Origin: Hyaloscypha bicolor E | Taxonomy: Eukaryota; Ascomycota; Leotiomycetes; Helotiales; Hyaloscyphaceae | Assembly: GCF_002865645.1 (NCBI RefSeq) | Contig: NW_020194552.1 | Location: 1,426,001 to 1,490,000 of the forward strand | DNA: 64,000 nucleotides | Reading direction: 5' to 3' | Shown here: positions 44,601-57,943 of the stretch, piece after piece | How the letters are laid out: every line of letters starts with the position of its first letter | How positions within the stretch are numbered: position 1 is the stretch's first letter | Program-made: the position numbers and the translations under genes | The notes under the pieces: generated by a model | Databases searched by the model: none | Told to the model about the DNA's origin: nothing | What the model saw: only the letters and a program-made list of their open reading frames with translations

Positions 44601-47600
44601 TTATTATATTATAAATTTATTATAGAAATTTAACTTATAAATTATTATATTTATCTAATATAATAAGTCTTTTATTATATAATATATAGCTATTTAATAT
44701 TTTCTATAGATCTATATTTTTCGAAACTTTTTAATATTTGTTTTTTAAAGCTAAGTTTATTTAATTAGTTTATAGAACTTTAATTATAATAAATAGTTTA
44801 TTTATTTCTCTTATTTTAATAGAAATATTACTTATAAGTATTTCTATATTTAGTTCAGGCTAGCTTATTAAGCTTACTAGTTATAGTAAGTCTAATATTA
44901 TAATAATTCTAATATTAATTTTTAGTTATTTTTATTATATTATAAAATAACTATATATCTAATTAAAATAATTTTTTTATATAATTATAACCTTTATTTA
45001 GACTAGTAATTACCTAATAAAGTATTTTTTAATTAAAGTATATTCGGTTATAATAATAATTAATTAAATAAATTATTAAAGCTTATTAAATAGCTTTAAT
45101 ATAACTTTATATATAAAAATTATATATAATTTACTTCTTAATACTATTATATCTAAAGCTATATATTATATAATAAAAGAGAAAAATAAAGAAATAATTT
45201 AAAAGCTTAAAAAACTCTTATAATATAAGATAGTTTAGTATATAATATAGGAGAAATAAATAAAGAAAGCTATATATATTTAAAAGAACTTTATAGAAAC
45301 TGAAATTACAAATCTATAAACCTTTATCTTTATATTTAATATACTTTATTTAATATATTTTAATTAATATAAGGAGTTTAAGCCTCTTTTAGAAAATAGA
45401 AAATATAATATATAATTAAATAAAGTCTAAAAAATAAGCTTAATATAATATATAGATATATATATTAAAAGAAATTATTCTTTATAATATAATATAATTA
45501 TTATAATAGTTATATTAATTTTAAAAACTATAGATTAAATATTTTCTTTTATAGACTAAATTAGAAATATATAGGCCTTTTATTAAATAGAAAAATAAAA
45601 GAAATTAAGCCAGTATTATATAGTTTATATTAAGTCTATAGATTATAAAAGAAAGAATATTTTTATTCTCGAAATTATTATAAAGTACTTTAATAATCTA
45701 AAAGCTATAAAAGAAAAGTATAATATTTATAAAAGTAATTAATATAATATAAATAAAATTGAATTTCGAATAGAATATATATAAAGTACTATTATAATTA
45801 TTTATAAAAATATAAAATATATAAATAAAAAACTATTTTATTAAAAATATCTTTAAAAATATAATTATATTAATTAAATTCAGGTATTTATAAAGAATTT
45901 TATATAAAAAGAACTAATTATAACTATAGAATATATATCTATTAGTTTTTAAAAGCTTAATCTATTTATTATTATATTAGATAATATATTTATATAGAAG
46001 TATTTTAATAATAATCTAGTTTTAAATATTAAAATTATAATCTTTAAAAATAAATATATAAATAATAAACTAGTTTATAAATAGCTATAGTATTTCTATT
46101 ACTAAACTAAATTATAAGTTAAAAACAGATATTATTTTCTAATATATAATAGATATAAAAGCTATATAATATATAAATTTATTTAAGTTATAAAGTCTTT
46201 AGATATTATCTATTTCTATCTAATTATATACTTTATATATCTATATTAACTATTAAATATTATATATTTCTAATAATAAAAATACTAATATTTTAAAGTA
46301 ATTAAAAATAAAGTTTATAAAAATAAAAATAACTTTATAAAAATAACTTTCTTATAATATTATAAGTAGATTAGAGCTCTAGCTTTTATTAAAAAGAATA
46401 TATATTCGGCTTCTATATAAACTAGTATTTATTTATTTAATTCTAATATAGTTTTAAAAGCTTTTAAGAAATAAATAGCTAAGAAATTAGATAATAAAAG
46501 TACTAGAAAATATATTTATAACTATAGTAAAACTAATTTATTACCTGAAATTTATATATTTTTATCTAATAAACTATAACTTTAAATAAAGTATAAAAGA
46601 TTAATAATATAAAAGTAATAACTCGAATTATATAATACTTCTAAACTTTGAAATAAGCTTAATAAGAATAATAAAGATAATTTAAAGCTTCTATTATTTT
46701 CTAAAACTTTAGAAATCGAAAATAAAATTAGAAATACTATAAATAATCTAATAGAACTCTTTTCTAAAGCTAGACTTATTAATTATAATAAGAAGAACTC
46801 AAAAATTTATAGACTAGATAATTAGTAATATACTAAAACTTTCTTTTTCTAGATATTTTATAAAATAAAAAATATATATAAATATACTATTTTTTTAGAA
46901 AAATATAAAAATAAAATATTCTTATTTTCTAGATAATTATCTAATTATAAGTTTAAGAAAGAAGCCCAGATTAAAGCTAATTTAGATATAATTATATATA
47001 AGAATCTTATTAAAAAGAATAAAAAAAGTATATAAACTAAGATTTTTTTTTTATAAATAAAGAGAATCTTTAAAAATATATAAAGCTATTAGAAAAAGAT
47101 TGAGTTATTTTATCTAAAGATAGTTTATATTAAATAAAGGCTTATAAAAAGCAGAAAAAGAAAAATATTTTAATTAAAGCTCGAAAAGAGCTTAAAAAAA
47201 CTAAATATTACTATTAAACGAAATTTAATAGAATTAAAAAATAGAGAAAAAGAAAAGAGAATATTACTTATAAGAGATAAAAGAAGCTTAAAAAAACTAT
47301 AAGAAGAGAATAAGAGAGAACTAAAAGAAATAAAAGAAAGAGAATAGAAGAAAAAGTAAAGAAAGCTAGAAAATAGAAGTTATTTATTTAAGAAAAGAAG
47401 TTTAAAAAAAGAAAATATAAAATTAATACTATTAATATCTAAAATATAGAAACTAGTATATAAACTAGTATATAATATTAATAGAAGACTAAAGGAACTA
47501 ATACTATATAAAATAGAAAATAATTTCTATATTTAATTCTTAATATATAATAAAAGTAAATATAATATAATAATTTAATTCTAAAAATTAATTGTTATTT

Positions 47601-50600
47601 CTATATTATAAAAGCTAAAACGGGTTATATAAGACTTATATTATATTATTTTAATAGACTAATTAAGCTTTATAATAATATAAATTTTTTATTATAATAT
47701 CTTATATAATTATATTAATATTTAATTAATTATATAAAATATTAAAGTTAATAATATATTAGAGTTACCATAACTAATAAATATAGTAAATCGGTTTAAA
47801 TAAAATGAGAATTAGCTAATAAATAGCTATATTTATTATTTTAGTAAAAGTAAAAATTAGATCTAATAAAATAACTTATTTAGTTCTTTTAGCTTTTTTA
47901 GTCTATTTCTATATTAGTATAAGCTTATTTTTTTTAAAATAAAATATTAATAATAGTATTATTTTTATCTAGCTAATAGATAATCTAGTAATAAAATTAT
48001 AATAAGAAACTTATTTATTAGATTTATTATTTATTTAAGAGCTTTTTAATACTAAAATACTTAAGAGCTTTATAATTAGTAATAATTAGAAAATTAAATA
48101 AGTTAATTACTTCTATTTACTATTTTTGAAGTTTTTAAATAATAATAAAAAGTTCTTTATTATAAACTTTATAATAGCTTTTAGCTTTTTAAAAAGCTTT
48201 AAAATAAAATAAAACCGAGTATTATTATTTATTTTCTAGACTTTTTTAAAAGAATATATTTATAATAGCTAGATCTAAATAATTAGTATTTAGATAAGTT
48301 TTTCTATTATATTTAAAATAAAGAAATATAAAAATAAAGAGAAATAAATCTTTAAATTAATTAAAGATATCTAATTAGATTTTATTAAATATAAACTTTA
48401 GTAAAGTATTCTTTTTAGTTAGATAATTTAAAGAATAAAAAATAAATTTATAAATTTAAATAAATTTATAATATAAGTTATAAAAGTCTAAAAATAACTA
48501 TTTTCTTTTATTATAAATTAGTACTAGTTTTAGATAATAGAGGTTTTAGTAAAGTTTATTTATATATTTTAATCTAAAATAATAAATTTTAAAAATATTA
48601 TTTTAGAGACTTTAAATTTATATTTATAGATATTAATTTATAATCCAATATTCTAGAGCTTTTACAAAACCGTTCTAATATATTATTAGTATTTATTTTT
48701 ATTTTTAGAAAAGATTAGTATATTATTAATATAAACTCAATAAAAGTTATCTAAATAGTTTATTAAAATAATATTAATATATTACTAAAAAGTTACTAGA
48801 TTATTATAAAGTTCAAATAATAGAATTACTAGTTTAAAGAATCTATATTTTATTCTAAAAGCTAGTTTTATTTAAATTTAATTAAAGATATATTAAATAT
48901 TTAATTTAGTAAATACTAATAATTTAGCTAATTAATTAAAAGTTTTAATAATAAATAATAGAAAATAATAGTTCTTTTTTATTATATAATTTAGCTATTA
49001 ATAATTAATATAAAATTATAAACTATTATTTTTCTTTTTAATAAATAAAACTAGTAATAAAATAAAAAAGTTCGAATAATTTAATAAAATTCTTTTTTAA
49101 GTTTTTAATAAAATACTTTCTTATTTTTTCGAGTTTACTAAAGCTTATTTTATAGAAATAGACTATTTTTATTAAAGAATCTAGTTTATTAAAATAGAGC
49201 TTATAATTAAAGAATTAAGACTAAAGAAACTTATTTACTACTTTCTTAAAAAATATTCTAATTATATTATATAGTTATATAAAAAGAGATATATAAAGCT
49301 TTTAAAGTTTTTTAAAATTAAAAAATAATATATTATTAAAGATATTAGATTTATTTATATTTAGGAAATATATTAGATTACTAGTTTAAATATAATATTT
49401 AGTAAATAATAATAGATATTTTTTTAGTTTATAATTCTATTTCTTAAATATATAATTAATCTTATTAATAATAACTAATCTAATTAAGTTATTAGAGTTT
49501 TTAGTATTTAATTAGAAAATAACTATTCTAATAAAATAGTAGAAATAGTCTAATAGCTTAACTATTTCAAAAGTATAAAGATCTAGCTTTTCTTTCTTAT
49601 TTAATATTTAGCTTTTTTTATAAAAAAGTTTTATAGAGAAATAAGAAATATATTCTTTTATTTTTTAAATCTAGCTTTACTAGTTTCTTTTAAAATTCTA
49701 ATTAGAGTATTTTTAGAATAGTTATTTTTTTAATATTTTTTATTAAAATATCGGATTTTCTAAATAAAATCTAGCTAATTTATCTTATAGTTTTCTAATT
49801 AATAAAGTTAATTTTATTAATAGTTTAGTAAAATATTATATTTTACTAGCTATTTTCTTTCTAGAATTATATTATAAGAGCTAAAATTAGTAATAAATAG
49901 ATTTTATTAAGTTTAGAAATACTAATTAATAGCTAGATCTATAATAGCTAGATATTAAATAGCTTTACTAAATTATTTATTAAAATCTTATAAAAAAACA
50001 GAGATTTTAAATTTATATAAAAGTATTTATAATATTTTTATTAAAGAGTAAATATATTTTTAGTTAATTAGAATATATATATTTATTCTAGTATTTACTA
50101 AATACTAAAAAGTTATAATTTTATTTTTTTAGTTTATTTTATAATTAATAAAAAACTAGTTTCTACTAATTAGCTAAATAAAATCCTAAAGTTTTTAATA
50201 AAGTTCTTATTCTAGAAATACTATTTTTATATCTAGAACTAAACTTTTTCTAACTTATTAATATTATATTTCTTATTAGATAATAAATAAAAATTAATAT
50301 TCTTATTATTTATTTCTAAATTATTAGCTTTCTCTAAATAATTCTCTTTAATAAATATAATTTTATTAAAGTTATAATAGATACTTTTTATATATTTAGG
50401 CTTTTTATAGCTATAATAATAAAGACTTTTTGGCTAGTCTAATCTTTTTTTAAATTCTTAATAAACTATTTTCTTTAGTTATAAAAATACTAGCTATTAA
50501 GATTAATCTATTAAATATAAAGTTATTATAGTTCTTTAGATTCTAGTAAGCTTTCTAGTTTAAAGTAGTATTTAATAGTAAATAGTTTCTACTAGTTATT

Positions 50601-52165
50601 TCTTCTAGAATTACTAATTTTTAATTAAAAAAAGTCTATTATTTTATTTTATATATTATTTAGTAAAGTTCTTAAAAGTATTAAACTTCTTATTACTTAA
50701 GCTTTTAAATAGCTCGAGATTTATTTTATTTATTAAATTATTATATTAGCTATTTGGTAACTTCTTTAGTTTTATTATTAAATAGATAAACTTTATCTAA
50801 AATACTAGAAATAGCTTATTTCTTTATTTTAAATACTAGTATATCTCTTTTATTTTCTAGTATTCTATTTCTTTACTTTTATTATAAGCTTTTTAAAGAA
50901 TTTTAAAGATCTATTTAGTAATCGAGATTTATTTAACTAATTTAGGTTCTAATTAATTATAAATAAAATTATAAATATCTCTAGTAACTAGTTATATTAT
51001 ATAAATAATTTTTAGTAGTTTATTATTAAATTTAGAAAAGTTCTATATTAGTTTATTTCTTATATTAAATATCTAATTATTAATCTAGTAATTATTAATC
51101 TAGTAATTATTTTTATTTATAAATAGAATAAAATCCTTAATTCTAATAAATTATAATTAATTACTATAGACTAAAAGTAAAAGAAAGCTTTAGTATTAGT
51201 TATTAAATAGTTCTTCTAATAAAGATCTATAATATTTCTAAATATTTATTTATTTAAATCTCTATTTTATTGCTTTTTTTTATATTAGTTTTTCTTTTAT
51301 ATAAACTTAATTAGTAATTACTTCTAGCTTATTAACTTTTTTAATAAGTTAATTAATATATAAATAGAATTTCTAGTAATATTTATTAATAAAGTTATTT
51401 TATATAAATAATCTCTATTAGATTTTATCTATTTTTAAAGTATTTATATTAATTTTAAGTTTTAAATTAATTAGCTATTTCTTAATATATTTTTTTAAAA
51501 TAGTATTATAATAACTTTTCTAGTAATATAGATTTATAATATTAAAGTCTAGCTTCTTTATTTTATTATATTAGAGCCTTTTATCTAATATATCTATAGT
51601 AATAATATTTAGTTTTAGATTATTTATAATAGCTTTAAAAAAGATATTAGTTATAAAAGTTAATATTAAATAAGTTCTTCTTATTTAATATTAGTAAACT
51701 ATAACTAATTAATATTTTATCTAGTTTTAAATTAGCAGACTAAAACTAACTATTATCTTTTCTTATTTTAAATTAGTAAACTATTACTAATTCTTCTTAT
51801 ACTAGAAAAAGAAACTAGTTCTTTTACTTTTATTAATATTAAAGTAATATTATTTATTCTAGTTAAAAGTTAGGCTCTGAAATTAACTAGATTATAGAGA
51901 ATAATATCTTTCTTCTTTTATATTAGTAAAGAACCAATTACTAGAAAAGAAATATTATCTGTTCTAATTAAAAATTAGGCTCCGAAATTAACTAGATTAT
52001 AGAAGATATTATATTTCCAGTTAAGCTCTCTAGTTCTATATAGTTTAAAGAGGTTATTAAATATTAAAAGCAGTATTTTATCTTTACTTTCTAAAGACAA
52101 ATATAAGTCCTTTACTAGTAGTATTATATTGCCTTTATAGGCCGAGTCAAATAAGCTTAGTATTA

Positions 52166-52370
52166 TATAATAGCAGAATTAATATAATAGTCAAAGGCTC
52201 AAAGTTCAAAGAATCTTATATATTAGAAAATACTAAGCTATAGAATAAAGTAGAGAGAATGTCTTGACCTTTAGTATTATTCCGTCCAAGCAATTCCGGC
52301 TTAGCTTCGTTTTGTGCCTGTTTCCGATATCCTGTCCTTGGCAGATCATGCCCTTACGCCAGCCGTTACA
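52166..52370. repeat. Right LTR, 205 bp
   Basis: Same length as the left LTR. Its inner (left-hand) half is the more mutated; the outer half keeps sequences such as TTTGTGCCTG and CTTACGCCAGCCGTTACA, close to the ancestor. AGAAC target duplication follows directly. Confidence 0.92.
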
Positions 52371-52375
52371 AGAAC

Positions 52376-52920
52376 AAATAAAAATCACAACTAGCCTATA
52401 ATTTGTATGGATTCCTTAAGCCACCGGGCCTTGCCTCCAACTGCCCCCAGTATTATCTCCTCCTTCTTATCCACGGCCGGGAGAGCAAGCTGTTCAATCA
52501 TAATCGGATGATCCACCTAGTCCTAGACTCGCAGCTTGTAGCCTTCTGCCCCAGCAAAGATAACACCTGGGCAAGGACAATAATATCTCCACCAGGTCAA
52601 TAGAAGGAGGTGTCCGGATCAATGATGGCGGCTTCGGTCTCGTCCCGAAGAATCTTCTCTCATTATCAGGTGAGCACATCAAAATAAACAAGGCCTTCAC
52701 GGCAAAGCCCTTGCACATTCGATGACAGCTCTCGATCCACTTGTATATCCCCTTCATCCAAAGTTTTACGCTCCATGGCCAGGAGGTACTCAGGTGCCTG
52801 AAGGGGATTATTGGGGTTGGTTGAAAATTGAATTGTAGTATGTATGAGAGCTTCAAACATCTCCTCTGCAATGAAAAGAGTAGTGATGCCACTGCTAGAG
52901 GTAAAGATCAAACTAATCTC
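52376..52920. other. Ordinary-composition DNA, possible decayed coding sequence
   Basis: The minus strand near 52890-52680 reads LIHTTIQFSTNPNNPLQAPE and then MERKTLDEGDIQVDREL up to two stops, protein-like but unrecognised. No intact gene is called. Confidence 0.35.
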
Positions 52921-53137
52921 ACAGGCTTGGCGATATTCCGGACCAATCGGTTTCTGCCGATTCGTTCCAGGGGTCTGGAACGGGCGGTAATAGAACGTTC
53001 CAATCGTTCCTAAGCAAGCTAATCCCTGTAGATTCTCGTTATTTTGCAAAGATTTCTATTAATTATACTATTAAGAGGCTAAAAACTTGAGCCCAAGCCC
53101 CTATATATTACTCGCTCCGGAAATACCAAAGCTCTCT

Positions 53138-53215
53138 ACATACTCCCTACTTATACGCTCCCTACTTACACGCTCCCTACTTATATACTTCACTTATATA
53201 CTCTACTTATACGAG
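53138..53215. repeat. Short tandem array CTCCCTACTTATACG
   Basis: Four or more imperfect copies of a roughly 16-bp unit (CGCTCCCTACTTATA / CGCTCCCTACTTACA / CTTCACTTATATA / CTCTACTTATACG) leading into the G-rich array. Confidence 0.65.
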
Positions 53216-53560
53216 TGAGGCTTGGGAGGGCTGGATAAATAAAGAGGGCCTATAGGAGGAAAGAGAGGGCTCTACGGGTATATGTAGGAAGAGAGGGTTT
53301 GTAAAGGGAGGAGAGCTTAGTAGAGGGCTTGCAAGGGAATACGGACCGGGAGGAGAGCTGGAAAGGCTTAACGGATAAGGAAGGGAGCTTTACGGGCCTA
53401 TAGAACGGCTGGGGGGGTTTCCGGGTGAGAATAAGGCTTGGGAGGGCTCGCGAGGGGAAGAGATCTTTGCGGGTAGAAGTGAGGCTTGGGAGGGTTTGCG
53501 GGAGGAGAGAAAAAGCTTTACGGGTAGAAGTAAGGCTTGGAAGGGTCCGCAAAGAGGCTC
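53213..53560. repeat. G-rich degenerate minisatellite
   Basis: About 350 bp of imperfect copies of a roughly 50-55-bp unit built from GAAGTGAGGCTTGGGAGGG, TTTGCGGG and AGGAGAGA..GCTTTACGGGTA words. Strong purine/pyrimidine strand bias. The minus-strand frame (SLTSTRK repeats) is an artefact of the array. Confidence 0.7.
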
Positions 53561-53769
53561 TCGTACAAGTAGTGGTATTAATAAAGAAACGAGAAGGAAG
53601 TTGAGGCGAGGTAGGTGGGGTAAACCTACCCCTGTTATTTTTGCCCTACCCCTGCCATTTTGGAACGATTGGAACGTTCCATTACCGATATTACCTAATA
53701 CCTGTCGATACCGGCCGGAACGTTCCGTGGAACGTTCCAGGGTGGAATATCGCCAAGCCTGCTAATCTC

Positions 53770-54650
53770 CATTCGATCATCTTGTTGAGGGGTAGAAAGA
53801 ACGGCCAAGTAGGGAAAGTCTTCTTGAGATGCAACAGCTCCGAGTGTGTATACATTTCCGCTAATCCGGATTTTTTCTGGCGTTCAATATTTTGCTGTTG
53901 CCATACCGTGGAGATGCTGGTCCGATCCGGCCACTAGATTCAATGTTTGATGATTTCTCGGAATCTTAGCGACTCATAAGGCATGGCGGTAACCCGCTGG
54001 CATTGAATACAGCGGGGGAGTTCAAGGATAGCCCAGTCATCCTGAATATTGACCCTCACTGGTGTTAAATTAAAGCATGACCCGATGATGCTCTCGACAC
54101 CAAGGACAACGCTGCATTACGCCCACTGATGGCGTTCCCGAAGACGATGTCCGATTCAACCATCCATCTAGCCAGAACTATTCAACAGGTCGCTTTGATT
54201 ACTATTGACCGTGCGATATCTTCAGCGGCAGCGACGAGATACTGACAACGTGCTTCAAAGCAGTTGGTGTATCAGTTCCTCGACTATAATTCGATCGCTG
54301 GCGAAAGACAGTCTCAGTCATATACGAGCCTTTCAGTATGTCTTTCCAGTATATGCGATCAGCAGTTATTGACGTTGCAGCTCGAGCACGTAGGTTGAGA
54401 ACACAGGTGTTGGTGGAATACTGTGGCCTTTTGTCAGCATTCGGCAACTGAACATGCTCTCCGGTTTCAACTTACAGTGTGACAGAGTCATTCTGGATTG
54501 CCCCAATCTCTCGAACGCAAGATCAACTGTCCTTACCACATTCTCAAATCGTTTTACTCGAGACCGATGTCACTACTTGGTGAATGCCGTTAGGAGACCA
54601 TCTGAATCGGTCATTCGCGTTGTGGTTACCAATGTCGAAGTGTGTCAAAA
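53770..54650. other. Unassigned; decayed sequence
   Basis: Only short frames. The minus strand at 54447-54202 (VLNLRARAATSITADRIYWKDIL) reads protein-like but matches nothing I know. No functional gene supported. Confidence 0.35.
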
Positions 54651-55170
54651 GAGTAGAGTACAGTAGAGTAGAGTAGTGGGTCCTACTCATACTCTACTCA
54701 GCCAAAATATATCCTACTTATACGCTACTCAATACTCATTAAGTATATACTTAAGTAACTTAAGTAGTGAGTCACGTATAAGTATATATTATAATAGGCA
54801 AGTTCCCCGACTTAATTATTAGTTTTAAACTTACTTTAAAAAGCTATATTATATCTAAGAGCAAGAAGAAGTCAAATAAGCCTTATATATTACTTTTCTC
54901 TTAGACTTATTATTTAAAAGTTATATATATAAAACAGTATATAATTATTATAATAAATATTACTAGTATAATAAGTAGTATTAGAGAAATTTTAAGTAAT
55001 ACAAAAGATAATAAAGTGAAATATTTAATAATATTTATAATATAAGAGATATTTGTAGAATAAACCACGTAATAAGTAATTAAACTACTTAAGCTTAGTT
55101 ATAAAGAGGCTACTTATATTCTACTTAATACTTAGTGAGTATATACTTAAGTAATTCAAGTAGTCTGAGT
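54650..55170. repeat. hAT-like MITE or other short AT-rich insertion
   Basis: A roughly 500-bp element with GAGTAGAGTA/CTACTC-rich ends. Near each end is a copy of AAGTATATACTTAAGTAA followed by a CTTAAGTAGT-type word, and the interior is AT-rich. The word AGTAGTGAGTCA also occurs beside the hAT remnant at 18.2 kb. Exact ends and target duplication were not established. Confidence 0.5.
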
Positions 55171-55179
55171 ATTCCTTTG

Positions 55180-56317
55180 ATATACTAAATGTCCAGCTCT
55201 ATACCAATTCAGCATTCCCCAAGTGAGAGCTAGTAATATATGGCACGACTCATATACCAGCATTGCCATAACGATCCGCCATATCGAAACCAGTCAGACT
55301 TTGATTCTGCGATTGGATGTCAGTGCAGCAAATTTGTTCAAAAGATCACCTGCCGCTTATAGTGCATCCATGTCCTCTGAAGCTCGAGCTCTCCCGATGT
55401 CTTAGTCGTGGCCCCCAGCAAGCTTCCAAAGGCCGTTGACCCAAACTTAGACACACAAAAGAAAATAAAAGGGGGACGGGCACTTTAATTACTCACTGCC
55501 TTTTTCCCTAAACGGATATTCCTTGATTATGTGGAACATGGGGAACTCTCAAAAGTGGGGGTTGTGAATTTTTAGCGTGATTGCGCTAATTTCAGCGAAA
55601 TGAAGATCCTCAGAAGAGATAGGCAGAAGTGAACCAAGTACCAGGTTAATGAATTACCAGGTCAAATTCACGTTACATAGGAACACAAGAGATTTCTAGA
55701 ACAGCGATGAATTCTAGAAGAGAAGCGTAAAGCTCGTAGAAGCTTGGAGAGAGGCTAAATACTCCTTAGCGCCATAATTAAGCGAAATGTGTGCCTGAGG
55801 CTCAAGCGAATTTTCTCCCGCACAGCGTAACACGCATACCGGCGGTTTGGAGTACTATTAAAATGGAAAGGGCAACAGTTCTCAAATTCAATTGCCCAAA
55901 TACTTATAATAAGGGACATTGTGTGACCTCGTACTATTCTGCTTGCTACCGAATAATGCGAGAAGATTATGATCATATCTCAAGGTATTCTCGCTTAAGC
56001 CCCTATTCAGCGGCTTCGCTTAACTCCGCAGGAGTTGCTTTCATTGAGACTAAACAAGAGTAGCCTTCGAGTCAGCACGAGATATTTAATAGCGTACAAT
56101 TCGTCTGATTCGGCGCCAGACCATCTTAATTCACAAAATCCCAGCATAGACTTCGTATGTCGATTTTTCAGACTTTTGACCAAGCCTTGATAGTGGTCTT
56201 GTACATAAAGAGGCAATAGCTGCACGAGATCGTCACATGCAACCATGGGTCCATACCAAACTAGGCCCTCGAGTTAAATTTCACGCTGTACGCAGCATGG
56301 AAGCTGATTGTAATCTT
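55180..56317. other. Unassigned intergenic DNA
   Basis: Short frames in all registers and no recognised family. The 5' part of the catalase pseudogene would have been expected at the right end but cannot be recognised. Confidence 0.35.
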
Positions 56318-57943
56318 ACCTGCCTCTTGTATTGTTGAAAACAACATCCCGCCTTCTTTATCCCAGATGCCCCATTCTCTTCGCTGACCCCATTCACGTT
56401 GTCAAGCACGCACCGGATCGAGAAATCCCACAAGCTGCAGCCACCCATGATTCTACCTGGAACTCTTTCAGCCAGCAGCCCAGCGAGCTCCATACTCTGT
56501 TTGGGCTATGGCAGGGAACGAAATGCTGAGATCATACAGATACAGGGATGCCTTTGGTGTACATGCCTCCCGATTTTTAATGGATAATGGCAAATTGAAA
56601 TTTGCGAAATGGGACTGGAAACCGCAGCAGGGCAAGGCAAGTCTAGTTTGGGAAGAAGCTCAAGTCTTGGCTTGGAAGAATGCCAATTTTTACAGATAGG
56701 ATCTTTGGGATGCAATTACCTCTGGCAATGGGCTTGAGTGGGAGCTTAGTGTGCAGATCGTGGATGAAAGCCAGGCCTTTGCTTTCTGCTTTGATACCCC
56801 AGACCCAACTAGGTACGTCCCAGAAGAACTTGTTCCTGCCACGCCACCCGAAACGGTGGAATAGACACCAATCCGACCAATTATATTGCCGAAATAGAGC
56901 AGATTACAGTAAGCAGCAACTCTTTGTGGTTCATTGAATTTCAGCTGATTTCCTGCAGTTCCGACGTGACCACATTGTTCTAAGACACGACTTCAGTAAC
57001 GACCCCCTCGAATAAGGCCGAATTTACTTGCACTTGGACACTCAACTGAACATTCGAGGTGGACCAAACTTTGAGCATCCTCCCATCAACCGGCCCTTCG
57101 TCAACGTCCAGAACAACCGAGACTTTGCAGCCCAAAACTTCATCCACCTAAACACAACAGCATACTCCCCAAATAACCTCAAGAACGGAATTCCAAACAA
57201 GCCAACCAAACTGTCGGAAACGAGTTCTTCATAACCTCAGGCCGAATTGTCATGGGGAACCTCGTCCGCTCTATATCCTCTACCTTTGCAGACGCCTATT
57301 GCAACCCCGCCCCTTCTTCGACCGCCTCGTCCCCACCGGGCAACAACTCCTCATTAACGCAATACCTTTCGTAGTCTCCCACTTGAAATCCACAATCTTT
57401 AAGTCAAGCGTAATCGTCCAGCTCAACCGCGTGAGCACGACCTCGCGAAACACGTTGCTGAAGTCGTGGGAGTGACAGCTCTAGACCCAGATCCAACATT
57501 ATGCAACAACGATTCGACGAAATTAGTTTCCATACTTCCTGTCTGTTGCGGGCTTGAATGTTGGTGCCCTTGCGCCTGTCAACTCGTCTGGCTCACTCGT
57601 CCAAACTTCTTCCTTCACGAGGGCTTTTGCGTCCCAGGGCGTCAACGTGATAGTAGGTAGTAAGGTCCAACAAGGTGCTATAAACCAGACCTATAGTGCG
57701 GCAGGTCCTACTGAATTTGGTGGTATTATCGTTGCTACCGGAGCCGAAAGTCTGTTCATAAGTAGGAGCTCTTCGACATTCTTCCCAGCTAATCGGCTAC
57801 TGCAAATCCTGGTTGATGGATATAGGTTGGAAAAGCCAGTTCCTGGTTCTTCTGTTGTGATTAAAATTGCGAGTATCGCGACGCCGGGGGTGTATGTGAG
57901 TAATGGGGTAATGTCCGGTGACATGTCCAGCTTTGTCAAGTAA
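56318..57943 (+). pseudogene. Large-subunit (CatB-type) catalase pseudogene
   Basis: Catalase sequence is readable only by changing frame several times. In order: IVENNIPAFFIPDAP and VKHAPDREIPQAAATHDSTW (about 56325-56480); RDAFGVHASRFLMDNGKLKF and GKASLVWEEAQVLAWKNANF (56540-56695); a TAG where the family has Gln (56697); DLWDAITSGNGLEWEL; a TAG at about 56862; NPTNYIAEIEQI; HLDTQLNIRGGPNFEHPPIN (57031); RPFFDRLVPTGQQLLINAI (from about 57317); and the C-terminal flavodoxin/DJ-1-like domain (VNVIVGSKVQQGAINQTYSA, 57636 on), ending at 57943. The N-terminal third, with the haem-pocket His region, is missing. At least one nonsense change is of the C-to-T type. The intact ancestor would detoxify hydrogen peroxide as a secreted tetramer. 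This copy cannot do so. Confidence 0.85.

Larger units (their letters stand above)
41484..52370. mobile_element. Complete LTR retrotransposon, about 10.9 kb, RIP-inactivated
   Basis: Two direct repeats of 205 bp (41484-41688 and 52166-52370) bound a 10.5-kb interior that is almost pure A+T with stops in every frame. The outer ends read TATAACGGC (ancestrally TGTAACGGC) and GCCGTTACA, the expected TG..CA inverted ends. The flanking pentamer AGAAC is duplicated exactly at 41479-41483 and 52371-52375. No gag, protease, reverse transcriptase or integrase motif can be read any more, so gypsy or copia class and strand are unknown; the interior is longer than typical, so nested insertions are possible. 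Confidence 0.9.
52925..53768. repeat. Foldback element with minisatellite loop
   Basis: The left arm at 52925-53010 (AGGCTTGGCGATATTCC .. GGTAAT .. GAACGTTCCAATCGTTCC) recurs inverted at about 53660-53768, with extra GGAACGTTCC palindromes in the right arm. The roughly 650-bp loop holds two tandem arrays. No coding capacity. It could be a foldback or MITE-like element or an inverted duplication. Confidence 0.65.

Noticed and set aside
53250..53552. Minus-strand frame with SLTSTRK-like repeats
   Set aside because: Produced by the G-rich minisatellite; no signal peptide or homology.
53138..53560. CRISPR-like array
   Set aside because: Units are degenerate and contiguous without unique spacers, in a fungal genome.
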